Of a DNA stretch of 64,000 nucleotides, positions 43,033 to 51,640 are shown one piece after another; position 1 is the first letter of the stretch; each line of letters opens with the position of its first letter. Below the pieces are notes generated by a model that searched no databases, was not told the DNA's origin, and was given only the letters and a program-made list of their open reading frames with translations. The translations under genes and the position numbers were made by a program. The DNA is taken from positions 29,217 to 93,216 of the forward strand of contig NZ_FOLT01000008.1 of NCBI RefSeq assembly GCF_900112455.1, given 5' to 3'. This DNA comes from Alkalibacterium subtropicum. GTDB taxonomy: Bacteria; Bacillota; Bacilli; Lactobacillales; Carnobacteriaceae_A.

Positions 43033-43697
43033 AACACTGTCCTGCCTGCCATGCTGATGTAAAAGGGGATTGGGAAAGATGTCCGCTTTGTCATACACGT
43101 TTAAAAGATACAAAGGGTCAGCGGTCAGAAGATTCGGATTTTCCGGAAGTGCCTCTCAAGTTCAACCGGAAGAAAATCAGACAGATCCTGAGTTTGAGTT
43201 CGATCGTTCTGATCATCCTTTATTTTACAGCTCATTTTATCTGGCGCTTTCAGTTTTTCAATCTGGAATATGTCCTGTTCGGTATCATGATCATGTGGCT
43301 GATGATGCTCGTCATCATAAGAAAACGCCGGAATATTGTAAAAGGCATTGTGTACATCCTGTTCCTGTTTTCCTTATTAAGTTTGTATTTCGACTATATC
43401 AATGGATGGCTGGGGTGGTCGCTGACATTTGTGATCCCTATCCTGTGTATCTCTGCGCTGCTTGCTATGTTCATTTCTATCCAGGTGGTGAATCTGAGGG
43501 CAGAAGACTACGTTCTCTATCTTCAGCTGGCGGCTATCGTGGGTTTGATCCCCGCTGTCTTTTTACTGCTGGACTGGGTCGTGTTTTCTCTGCCCAGTCT
43601 GCTGTCTGTCGTGTTCAGTCTCGTCATGTCCGTTGCAGTTTTTTTCAAGCACCGACAGGCAGTTATCGATGAACTTGAAAAACGTATGCATGTGTAA
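43029..43697 (+). CDS. Zinc-ribbon, multi-span membrane protein (DUF6320-like)
   Basis: A 222-residue protein. The N-terminus is a zinc ribbon (KHCPACHADV, CPLCHTRL: two CxxC pairs) followed by about six hydrophobic helices from residue 50 to 210. It resembles the DUF6320 proteins often placed after such acyltransferases; the assignment is from memory of that context. The start ATGA overlaps the acyltransferase stop, so expression is coupled. It may be a membrane anchor or carrier for the enzyme. Function unknown. Confidence 0.72.
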   Translation: MKHCPACHADVKGDWERCPLCHTRLKDTKGQRSEDSDFPEVPLKFNRKKIRQILSLSSIVLIILYFTAHFIWRFQFFNLEYVLFGIMIMWLMMLVIIRKRRNIVKGIVYILFLFSLLSLYFDYINGWLGWSLTFVIPILCISALLAMFISIQVVNLRAEDYVLYLQLAAIVGLIPAVFLLLDWVVFSLPSLLSVVFSLVMSVAVFFKHRQAVIDELEKRMHV

Positions 43698-43727
43698 AAA
43701 AGAATGACAAGCAAGGAAGTGTATAGA

Positions 43728-44129
43728 ATGAAAGACATTTATGTGGTAGGAGCAATCATAGAAAATACTGGAAAGATCTTGTGTGCTCAAAGAAGTTCAT
43801 CCATGACGCTGTCTGATTTGTGGGAATTTCCCGGAGGAAAAATAGAAGGAACTGAAACCCATCAGGAAGCGTTAAAACGTGAAATAAAAGAAGAGCTGAA
43901 CCTTGATATAAAAGTAGAGGCCCGGCTATTTGAAGAAACGATATATGAGTACGACTTTGGCCGGGTGCACCTCGCCGCTTATGTATGTGAATACGTGAAA
44001 GGCATCCCGGACCTAACTGAACATAAGGCTGTAAAATGGCTGGAACCTCATGAGCTGTCAAACCTGAAGTGGGTTCCTGCGGATATTCCCATTGTAGAAA
44101 AACTGATGAAAGAGGGCGTCTCTACATGA
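43728..44129 (+). CDS. NUDIX hydrolase, MutT-type
   Basis: A 133-residue NUDIX protein with the full box GGKIEGTETHQEALKREIKEEL. It is closest to MutT/CTP-pyrophosphohydrolase-type members (DIYVVGAIIENTGKILCAQR start, WEFPGGK). It would clean oxidised or unusual nucleotides. The start at 43728 has AAGGAAG at good spacing. Its stop is fused to the ATG of the following helicase (ATGA at 44126-44129), so the two are translated as a coupled pair. That tight link suggests a common role in DNA damage or defence. Confidence 0.9.
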   Translation: MKDIYVVGAIIENTGKILCAQRSSSMTLSDLWEFPGGKIEGTETHQEALKREIKEELNLDIKVEARLFEETIYEYDFGRVHLAAYVCEYVKGIPDLTEHKAVKWLEPHELSNLKWVPADIPIVEKLMKEGVST

Positions 44130-46990
44130 CCGATATGCTGGAACGTTCACTGAAAAAGGCATTTATTGATCATCAGTTTCAAGGGTCCCACTACGATCCG
44201 TATCTGATCATTAATGATGTCTCAAAAAAAGAATTCATGCTGAATGTGATACATGAGGAATTAGTTGCCTGTACGGATTTTTTCTTTTCAGTCGCTTTTG
44301 TGACCCAGGATGGCTTGGCTGCTTTGAAAACGCAGCTGGCTGATTTACATAAAAAAGGGATTCAGGGACGTCTCTTGACCTCTGTTTATCTGGCCTTCAA
44401 TAAACCGGAGGTCTTTAATGATTTACTGAATATTCCTAACATCGATGTCCGCATTTCTAAAAAAGAAGGCTTCCATTCTAAGGGATACATGTTTACGCAT
44501 AACACGCATCATTCTATTATAGTGGGCAGTTCAAATTTAACCATGAGTGCGTTGAAGATCAATTATGAATGGAACGTGAAACTGACATCATATAATCATG
44601 GACAGATGATCCAGGACATCCACGATCACATGGAATCAGAGTGGCAGCAGGCAGAAGTGCTGACCCGTAAATGGATAGAAGATTACCAGAAGAACTATGA
44701 TTCAAAAGTTGACATAAAAGCAGGGACGCTTACAGAAGACGAGACCCCTTATATTCGTCCCAACACGATGCAGAAGCAGGCGCTTAGCAATATTCGGGCA
44801 CTTAGAGCCCGAGGAGCCGACAAAGGCCTGGTGATATCAGCAACTGGAACGGGTAAAACCTTCCTTTCTGCTTTTGATGTCAATCAGTTTTCACCGGATC
44901 GTGTCTTGTTTATCGTGCATCGGGAACAAATTTTGAATAAGGCTAAAGAGGATTACATGAAAATACTTGGGGGTCAGCCTTCAGACTATGGTATTTTATC
45001 AGGCGCACAAAAAGATTTTAAAGCCAAGTATCTGTTTGCGACGATTCAGACCCTGTCAAAAGAATCAGTATACAGTCAATTTCTTGAAGAACACTTTGAT
45101 TATATACTGATCGATGAGGTCCACAAGGCGGGAGCCGTTTCTTATCATAAGGTGATCGATTATTTTTCTCCAAAATTCCTTCTGGGGATGACAGCAACAC
45201 CTGAGCGGACAGACGGGTTCAACATATTCGAGCTGTTTGATTATAATATTGCCTACGAGATCCGCCTGCAGGAAGCATTGGAAGAAGATATGCTGTGCCC
45301 CTTCCATTATTTCGGTGTCACTGATCATGAGAAAAATGGCGAATTGATATCTGAGAAAACTGATTTTTCTCAACTTATCGAGAAAGACCGTGTCAATTTT
45401 CTTATGGATAAATTGAGTTACTATGGCTGCTCGAGAAACAAACCGAAAGGGCTGGTTTTCTGCAGCCGTAAAAAAGAAGCCCAGGCACTGGCTGATCGCT
45501 TTAATGCTAACGGCATGGCCAGTACGTACTTATCGGGAGAGGATTCTCTGCAAACAAGAGAAGATGAAGTCAGTCGATTGGAAAAAGGTGAGATCAGCTA
45601 TATCTTCACCGTCGATATTTTTAATGAAGGCATTGATATACCAAAGATCAATCAGGTCGTGATGTTGAGAAACACCCAGTCCAGTATCATCTTTATTCAG
45701 CAGTTGGGTCGCGGTCTTCGAAAAGATCCGTCCAAAGAGTATGTGACCGTTATTGATTTTATAGGTAATTATAAAAACAACTATCTAATACCGATGGCCT
45801 TATCCGGAGATGTCTCACGGAACAAAAACAAAGTAAGAAAAGACACGTATGACACTGATTTTATCTCAGGCGTCTCATCAATAAATTTTGAAGAAATAGC
45901 TAAAAAACAAATTTTTGAGTCGATTGATCAGACTAAGATGGATGCCATGCAGGAGCTGAGAAAAGCCTTCAATCTTCTCTACAATCGGTTGGGCAGGGTC
46001 CCTTATCTGAAAGATTTTAAAGAACAGGCGGTACTCGATCCAGTACTGCTTTCTGACAAAAAGAAAAGTTACTATGGTTTTTTGGAGAGTATGAAAGAAA
46101 ACGAAGCAACGTTAAGTGAAAAACAGCAGAAATACCTGGTGATTGCCTCGCGTGAACTGCTTCCTGGGATCAGGCTTCACGAACTTTTGTTACTGAAGAA
46201 GCTGATACGCGAGCATAAAAAAGGAAAAAATACAAAGGTTTCTATCAAAGCTTTGCAAGAATGGTACAGTGATTCAGGGATACCCAGCAGTGAAAAAACG
46301 GTTAGGTCAGTACTGGGCATACTTGATTTATGCTTCTTTACTGGAATGACAAAAAAGACATACGGGAAAGCTCCTTTTATAAGTGTTCAAGACAGTAAGA
46401 TCGACCTTTCGATCGCCTTTAAGTCGGCCTTATCAGATAGGTATTTCCATAAGTTATTTATGGATAGTATTGAAACAGGTCTGCTGAATGCGAAAGAATA
46501 TGATCCAGAAAAACCCTTGACGCTCTATCAGAAGTATAAGAGAAGAGAGGTTTTGAAACTCCTTAACTGGAAAGAACAGATGGTCGATCAGAATATAGGT
46601 GGTTATACAGCAAATGATGGAGAGTTCGTCATTTTCGTTACCCTGGAAAAAGGAGCATCCTTTACTGGGGCACTCATGGCTTATGAAGATGAGTTGCTGG
46701 ACTCCAGTACAATGAAGTGGTTTACAAAGTCACCAAGGACATTGAAATCACCGGAAGTGGAAAAACTGAAAGATCCGTCAAATTGGACCTATCGCTTGTT
46801 TGTCAAAAAATCGGACGACGAGGGCAGTGATTTTTACTATTTAGGAGTAGTTGAGCCTATCCAAAGTTCGCTTCAAGAAATAAAGAAATATACCCAAGAG
46901 GGCAAAGAGAAAAGTGTGGTCACGATGGACTTGAAATTACAGCAGCCAATCGAAAACAGCTTGTATCGCTATCTGCTCTTGAAAAAATAA
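44126..46990 (+). CDS. PLD-nuclease/SF2-helicase/DUF3427 protein
   Basis: A 954-residue multi-domain protein. Domain order: a phospholipase-D-like nuclease (about 25-200; HSKGYMF at His117 and GSSNLT), an SF2 helicase with Walker A SATGTGKT (238-245) and DEVH (330-333), the second helicase lobe with QQLGRGLRKD, and a C-terminal DUF3427 region including a SAPR-like QxLLxW segment. Only one HxK motif is seen, so PLD activity would need dimers. It resembles restriction-type or repair helicases. It is translationally coupled to the NUDIX gene. The start at 44126 follows AGAGGG. Biological role not established. Confidence 0.88.
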   Translation: MTDMLERSLKKAFIDHQFQGSHYDPYLIINDVSKKEFMLNVIHEELVACTDFFFSVAFVTQDGLAALKTQLADLHKKGIQGRLLTSVYLAFNKPEVFNDLLNIPNIDVRISKKEGFHSKGYMFTHNTHHSIIVGSSNLTMSALKINYEWNVKLTSYNHGQMIQDIHDHMESEWQQAEVLTRKWIEDYQKNYDSKVDIKAGTLTEDETPYIRPNTMQKQALSNIRALRARGADKGLVISATGTGKTFLSAFDVNQFSPDRVLFIVHREQILNKAKEDYMKILGGQPSDYGILSGAQKDFKAKYLFATIQTLSKESVYSQFLEEHFDYILIDEVHKAGAVSYHKVIDYFSPKFLLGMTATPERTDGFNIFELFDYNIAYEIRLQEALEEDMLCPFHYFGVTDHEKNGELISEKTDFSQLIEKDRVNFLMDKLSYYGCSRNKPKGLVFCSRKKEAQALADRFNANGMASTYLSGEDSLQTREDEVSRLEKGEISYIFTVDIFNEGIDIPKINQVVMLRNTQSSIIFIQQLGRGLRKDPSKEYVTVIDFIGNYKNNYLIPMALSGDVSRNKNKVRKDTYDTDFISGVSSINFEEIAKKQIFESIDQTKMDAMQELRKAFNLLYNRLGRVPYLKDFKEQAVLDPVLLSDKKKSYYGFLESMKENEATLSEKQQKYLVIASRELLPGIRLHELLLLKKLIREHKKGKNTKVSIKALQEWYSDSGIPSSEKTVRSVLGILDLCFFTGMTKKTYGKAPFISVQDSKIDLSIAFKSALSDRYFHKLFMDSIETGLLNAKEYDPEKPLTLYQKYKRREVLKLLNWKEQMVDQNIGGYTANDGEFVIFVTLEKGASFTGALMAYEDELLDSSTMKWFTKSPRTLKSPEVEKLKDPSNWTYRLFVKKSDDEGSDFYYLGVVEPIQSSLQEIKKYTQEGKEKSVVTMDLKLQQPIENSLYRYLLLKK

Positions 46991-47034
46991 AAAGACGGCG
47001 TATCCACTCGAATCGAGCGGATACGCCGTCTTTT
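46990..47034. terminator. Bidirectional terminator between helicase and GGDEF genes
   Basis: A 16-bp perfect stem (46990-47005 with 47019-47034) with an inner CTCG/CGAG hairpin; A-rich left and T4 right. Confidence 0.92.
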
Positions 47035-47037
47035 GCT

Positions 47038-48894
47038 TTAGTGGTGTTTGGACCGGCGCTTGTTTGCATACATGGCGTCATCGGCGCGTTTTAGTAGAGC
47101 GGCTGCCGTGGTCCCGTCCTCTGGGAAAAGCGAATAACCGATGCTTGGGATGCATGTCAGTTTTTTATCTTTGATTTGATAAGGCTGACTTAACGTTTCA
47201 GAGAGTTCCTGAATACGCGAGCTGATGTCTTCACGAGAGGAGATACCGGTCAAAAGAAGCGTGAACTCATCGCCGCCTAAGCGTGCTCCGTGTTCTATAT
47301 CTTTCAATATGAGTCGGAGGCGATTGCCGACTTCAGAAAGCAGTTCATCGCCAGCGGCATGTCCGTAAGTATCATTGATCTGTTTGAAATTATCCAGATC
47401 CATAAATATAACCGCAAAGGGTTCATTCATATTTTTAGATTGCCTGATTCGTTCGTCGAGAGTTTCTTCAAAATGTGTCCGGTTAGCCAGGTCGGTCAGT
47501 GTGTCATGATAGGCCATGTAATGGATCCGTTCTTCATTACGTTTATTTTGCGTAATATCCTGGACGATAGCAAAGACGCCGACTCGTTCCTTTTTTATCA
47601 TTATCGGGATGTGAGTAACATTGACATATATATTACGGCCGAAATAATTTGTAATAGTGAATTCATCATGCTGAGCTATTCCTTTTTTAGTGTTGTAGAA
47701 ATTTACCCGCACGTTTTCTTTATGTTCATCTGCTACATACTGCATGACAGACCGACTGATCAGTTTTTCTCGACTGACTCCCAGCAGGTCTTCACCCTTT
47801 TCATTGACACTCAAGACATTGCCGTTCAAATCAAGGGAAAAGACCGCATCAGGGTGATGATAGAAAAGAGACTTATATCTTTGTTCACTCAGGAGCAATT
47901 CTCTCGTCTGAACATCATAGTTCTGGATAAGACGTTTGTTCTCAACCAGGACAAGCAGCTGTCTGACGATGATGACAACGATCGTTATACCGGCCCCGAG
48001 CGTCACTTCATTGAGGGTGGAAGCGTTGACGATCATATAAAGGAAAAGGACACTGACATAAACGTAAGGGAACAGCATGCGAAAGTTTCCGCTGGATTCA
48101 TCGCACAGCACGTTAGTTCTCTCATCTGGGGAGGACTCTCTTTGAAGCAGGCCGGTGTAGCCGATAAGCATCACACCCAAAACGAATAAGGGATCCAGCA
48201 CACTACCGGAAATGTAATGATTTGCATTCTGCATAAGCATAAAGCCAATATCTGCCGTGATCTGGAGGAGGATGCCTGAAAGCAGAAAGAATGACGTGTA
48301 TCGGTGAAACAGATCTCGGCCGTTTACAAACAGTACGAGAATGAAAAAGAGAAGAGCCAGGTCTCCAAGCGGATAAAAGAGAGAAAGTGCCAGTTCAAAA
48401 GGGGGGACCGTATTATTCGCAATAAGCGGTTTAATGAGAAAATACCAGAAAAAGGTCGTATAGACCGTCATCACGAGAAAAATATCGAAGATGAACTTGG
48501 CAATGGACAGGTGCTTTTTCACTATTTTTAATTTATAGCTGAATGCAGCCAGATAAAAGACGAGATTCAGTATATGAAAAATATCGGGACTTCCAGGATA
48601 AGGAACATCCCGCAGCAACACTGTTTCGTATATGAACCAGAAGACTTCTGCGACAAGGAAGCTGAACGTTCCCAATGAAAGGAAAAGCCAGAAAGGTCTG
48701 TCTGCTTCAGGGCTTCGCTTATAGGTCTGAACTAACCAGATCGTGGCCAGAAAGGGACCTGTGATAGAGAGAAGGTTTCCCCCAAGTATCCGTATGTATT
48801 CGTGCGTATCCAATAGTGTTATCCAACCGTAATAGAAAAAGGTATAAACAAAAATAAACACAAGAATGACTTTATTTCTGTGTTTAGTCAACAT
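47038..48894 (-). CDS. Membrane PAS-GGDEF diguanylate cyclase
   Basis: A 618-residue protein from the preferred ATG at 48894, which follows AAGGGG. The frame is open further to 49053, but the extra part is not protein-like. It has a membrane domain of nine to ten helices (about 1-310), a PAS domain (about 340-440, YKSLFYHHPDAVFSLD) and a GGDEF domain with intact RLGGDEFTLLL. There is no EAL. The membrane part is similar in pattern to that of the GGDEF-EAL protein at 26.4 kb. It ends next to a shared terminator. Confidence 0.9.
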   Translation of the reverse strand: MLTKHRNKVILVFIFVYTFFYYGWITLLDTHEYIRILGGNLLSITGPFLATIWLVQTYKRSPEADRPFWLFLSLGTFSFLVAEVFWFIYETVLLRDVPYPGSPDIFHILNLVFYLAAFSYKLKIVKKHLSIAKFIFDIFLVMTVYTTFFWYFLIKPLIANNTVPPFELALSLFYPLGDLALLFFILVLFVNGRDLFHRYTSFFLLSGILLQITADIGFMLMQNANHYISGSVLDPLFVLGVMLIGYTGLLQRESSPDERTNVLCDESSGNFRMLFPYVYVSVLFLYMIVNASTLNEVTLGAGITIVVIIVRQLLVLVENKRLIQNYDVQTRELLLSEQRYKSLFYHHPDAVFSLDLNGNVLSVNEKGEDLLGVSREKLISRSVMQYVADEHKENVRVNFYNTKKGIAQHDEFTITNYFGRNIYVNVTHIPIMIKKERVGVFAIVQDITQNKRNEERIHYMAYHDTLTDLANRTHFEETLDERIRQSKNMNEPFAVIFMDLDNFKQINDTYGHAAGDELLSEVGNRLRLILKDIEHGARLGGDEFTLLLTGISSREDISSRIQELSETLSQPYQIKDKKLTCIPSIGYSLFPEDGTTAAALLKRADDAMYANKRRSKHH

Positions 48895-49166
48895 ATGCGG
48901 TAATCCCCTTAAACTGAGATATTTCTTCATAAAAACCATACCATAATATAACTGAAAGTAACATAGAGAGTTGCGGGATGAAACGAAAAAGCAAAACAAA
49001 GCGTGAACAAAAGATGTCGACCAATACCGATGTATGACTAAGTGATTATGCATCCAATCATATATATTGCCGGGGAAATGTAACGTAAAACAGGGTCATT
49101 TAGTTGCAAAACGTCTTCTGAGTCGCGTACTATAAAGGTAATCAATAAAAGGAAGTGTAAAGGATA

Positions 49167-50165
49167 ATGTCATATCTTTACTATATTTTTGGGTTCGGGA
49201 TCACTTTTTTTGCTATTATGGATCTGATCTGGACAACGCTTTGGATCGATGGCGGAGCGGGACCTTTATCTAAAAGAGTGGCACGGTATACTTGGAAGAG
49301 TATCGAAAAAATGACAAGAAAAAACAATAATATTTTGACCTTGGTCGGCCCGATCATTCTCGTCGTTACACTGTTCAGCTGGATATTTTTCATGTGGTTC
49401 GGTATCACTCTGTTTTATTCGGGAGATCCTTCTTCCATCATCGATACACAGACAGGCGGTCCCATTATCTGGTATGAAAGAGTATACTTCACCGGGTATA
49501 CCATCTTTACCTTAGGTATCGGTGATTATTCTCCTCAGCCGGGATTCTGGCAGGTGGCTACGGCAGTCAGTTCGGGCATCGGTATCCTGTTCTTAACGCT
49601 GGGCGCGTCCTATGTCATTAATGTCGTGGGGGCAGTCGTGCAGAAACGCTCATTTGCCCGTTCGATCACAGGGCTTGGCATGTCGAGTGAAGAAATTCTA
49701 AGATTTGCATGGAACGGGAAGGATTTTCATCAGCTGGACCTGGTCTTGATGGAAGCCTCTTCTGAAATCTCTACTTTGACCCAGCAGCATCAGGCCTATC
49801 CTCTGCTTCACTACTACCACAGCGAAACGCCAGAAGAAGCATCTGCCATAGGTATTGCGATCCTGGACGATCTTTTATCTCTGCTGCATTTCGGATTGAC
49901 AGATAAGGAATCTGTCAATGTCGTGCTGGTTCAGGAAACACGGTCAAGTATAGAAACATATCTCGATTCACTGACGTCTGTCTTCGTTCATCCCGCTGAG
50001 GTCGAACCCGATCGCCCGGCTATAAACAAACTTGGTGACACGGGCATTCCTTTTGTAACTGAAGAAGACTTTTCCCGCGATTTGGATACTGTAATCGAAC
50101 GCAGGCAAAAACTGCTGGGGGCGGTTATTTCTGATAACCATGAATGGCCAAAGCATAAAGAGTAA
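49167..50165 (+). CDS. Two-span potassium channel with atypical filter
   Basis: A 332-residue ion channel. Helices at about 5-25, 60-85 and 135-160 frame a pore loop whose filter is TLGIGDYSP (usual TVGYGD). After the membrane part there is a cytoplasmic region of about 170 residues with no RCK nucleotide-binding motif. The filter supports K+ selectivity. The missing RCK domain sets it apart from MthK/YugO-type channels. GGAAGTG precedes the ATG. It is monocistronic. Confidence 0.85.
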   Translation: MSYLYYIFGFGITFFAIMDLIWTTLWIDGGAGPLSKRVARYTWKSIEKMTRKNNNILTLVGPIILVVTLFSWIFFMWFGITLFYSGDPSSIIDTQTGGPIIWYERVYFTGYTIFTLGIGDYSPQPGFWQVATAVSSGIGILFLTLGASYVINVVGAVVQKRSFARSITGLGMSSEEILRFAWNGKDFHQLDLVLMEASSEISTLTQQHQAYPLLHYYHSETPEEASAIGIAILDDLLSLLHFGLTDKESVNVVLVQETRSSIETYLDSLTSVFVHPAEVEPDRPAINKLGDTGIPFVTEEDFSRDLDTVIERRQKLLGAVISDNHEWPKHKE

Positions 50166-50170
50166 CTAAA

Positions 50171-50222
50171 TAGACTCACGAGAAAAGACCAGGGATGACC
50201 CTGGTCTTTTCTCGTGAGTCTA
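50171..50222. terminator. 24-bp perfect hairpin terminator
   Basis: A perfect 24-bp stem pairs 50171-50194 with 50199-50222 around ATGA. It includes the stop codon of the minus-strand hydrolase. T-runs within the right arm and on the other strand allow two-way function. Confidence 0.85.
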
Positions 50223-51167
50223 AATCTTTTGAGAAAGGTGTTTTGAGAGGAAGCATGTGATGCGTTTACGGTATTCTTCCTTATTTGTAATATACCCATA
50301 GGCGTGTCCGGCTTCGGGGACGATATACAGCTCTTTTGGACTGGAAGCTGCCTGATAAAGATCGTATGCCATGTGAGTGGGTACGAACGCATCGCTGCCG
50401 CCATGGATAAACAGGAGGGGTGTCTGGCTCTTTCGCACTTGTTTTTCCGGGTTGGCTTCTCCGAACCAGTATCCTGCTTTCAGTTTTGTAATGAAACTGG
50501 TCATAGGAATGAAGGGGTACTGCGGGAGCTTGTACATGGTTTTTAACTGATGGGCCATTTCTTTGGACACCGAACTGTATCCGCAGTCTTCCACGATGGC
50601 TTTGACATTTTCAGGTAAGGTTTCTCCGCTGACGTTCAAGACAGTGGCTCCCCCCATACTCAGACCATACAACACCACTTCAGTATCTTCCCCGAATTTT
50701 TCGATCATCTGCTCGATCCATAGAACATAATCTTCCCGTTCATGCCAGCCGAATCCGATATAATCGCCCTCGCTTTCGCCGTGTCCGCGTGCATCCGGCA
50801 ACAGGAGATTGAAGCCCAGATCATAAAACAGTTTGGCCCAGGGGGCCATGTCACGGTTGGTCCCACTGTAACCGTGAGCGATGATGGCGACTTTCCTGGA
50901 GGAATCTTGAGCCGGTATAAAAAGACCAGAAAGCAGCAGGCCGTCTGTCGAACGCTGGATCAGGACATCCTTCTCGACAGTCTGGTACCATCTTTTCTCC
51001 TTTTCCCAGGGATCATCCGGGTATATTTCTTCCATACTGTATTCAGCGACGAATTCTTTTTTACTGATACCCACAGCGGTTTTATAAAAATATGTACTGG
51101 CATAGGTGAATAAACTGGTGGTCAAGCTGATCGCTCCGAACAGCCCCCACTTTGTTCTCTTTCTCAT
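50220..51167 (-). CDS. Membrane-anchored alpha/beta hydrolase
   Basis: A 315-residue alpha/beta hydrolase with an N-terminal membrane anchor (GLFGAISLTTSLFTYASTYFY). The nucleophile elbow is GLSMGGATV, the oxyanion loop is IAHGYSGTNRDM, and the acid/His region is IHGGSDAFVP and PEAGHAYGY. It is like YqkD/BAAT-type hydrolases with an outside-facing catalytic domain. The substrate is unknown. AAGGAGG lies before the ATG on the minus strand. The stop lies inside the long terminator hairpin. Confidence 0.87.
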   Translation of the reverse strand: MRKRTKWGLFGAISLTTSLFTYASTYFYKTAVGISKKEFVAEYSMEEIYPDDPWEKEKRWYQTVEKDVLIQRSTDGLLLSGLFIPAQDSSRKVAIIAHGYSGTNRDMAPWAKLFYDLGFNLLLPDARGHGESEGDYIGFGWHEREDYVLWIEQMIEKFGEDTEVVLYGLSMGGATVLNVSGETLPENVKAIVEDCGYSSVSKEMAHQLKTMYKLPQYPFIPMTSFITKLKAGYWFGEANPEKQVRKSQTPLLFIHGGSDAFVPTHMAYDLYQAASSPKELYIVPEAGHAYGYITNKEEYRKRITCFLSKHLSQKI

Positions 51168-51246
51168 AAATCATCCTCCTTAAAACCTTTAATACCAGTA
51201 TAACCTAGAAAATTGAAAAAAGTACGAAGTTTTTTATTCCTCGAGC

Positions 51247-51290
51247 TTGACATCTTGGTTTATAAGGTTTAGTATACCTAGTGGGGTATT
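51247..51290 (+). promoter_or_regulatory. cst operon promoter with CstR-type operator
   Basis: TTGACA (51247-51252) and TAGTAT (51270-51275) are 17 bases apart. TATACCTAGTGGGGTATT (51273-51290) overlaps the -10 and is a near-palindrome of the ATACC-n-GGTAT type bound by CstR/CsoR. The CstR-like gene is the last of this operon. Confidence 0.78.
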
Positions 51291-51321
51291 TAGAAAAGCG
51301 AAGAAAGCAGAGGAGATAAGC

Positions 51322-51639
51322 ATGTTTGGACTTTTTAACCGTATACCGACCATCACGACTAAACAGCTGGAAGCAGAATTAAACAAGAAACCTACCATAT
51401 TAGATGTGCGTATGCCGGGCGAATACCGTCTGGGGCATATCCCGGGATCAAAGAACTTCCCGTTAAATAAAATTGAACAGTATAAAGGTAAAACCGAGGA
51501 CAAATTGTATGTCGTTTGTCAGTCAGGTATGAGAAGCAAACGCGCAGCGTCAGCACTACAGAAAAAAGGGTTTGATGTAGTGAATGTACGCGGCGGAATG
51601 AATCAATGGAATGGAACAGTTCGAGGAGGAAAATTATAA
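51322..51639 (+). CDS. Single-domain rhodanese
   Basis: A 105-residue rhodanese with the active Cys66 in VVCQSGMRS and the DVRMPGEYRLGHIPGS entry motif. It transfers sulfane sulfur via a cysteine persulfide. The start at 51322 follows GAGGAG. It is the first gene after the CstR-type operator, and the flavoprotein starts one base after its stop. In cst operons such proteins feed or clear persulfides. Confidence 0.9.
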   Translation: MFGLFNRIPTITTKQLEAELNKKPTILDVRMPGEYRLGHIPGSKNFPLNKIEQYKGKTEDKLYVVCQSGMRSKRAASALQKKGFDVVNVRGGMNQWNGTVRGGKL

Positions 51640-51640
51640 A

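Noticed and set aside
43070-43672. 200-residue frame in another phase over the zinc-ribbon gene
   Set aside because: It lacks an RBS and membrane or domain features, while the main frame has CxxC pairs, helices and a coupled start.
47290-48189. Plus-strand 299-residue frame in the GGDEF gene
   Set aside because: The opposite strand has clear PAS and GGDEF motifs; the plus frame has no domain and no RBS.
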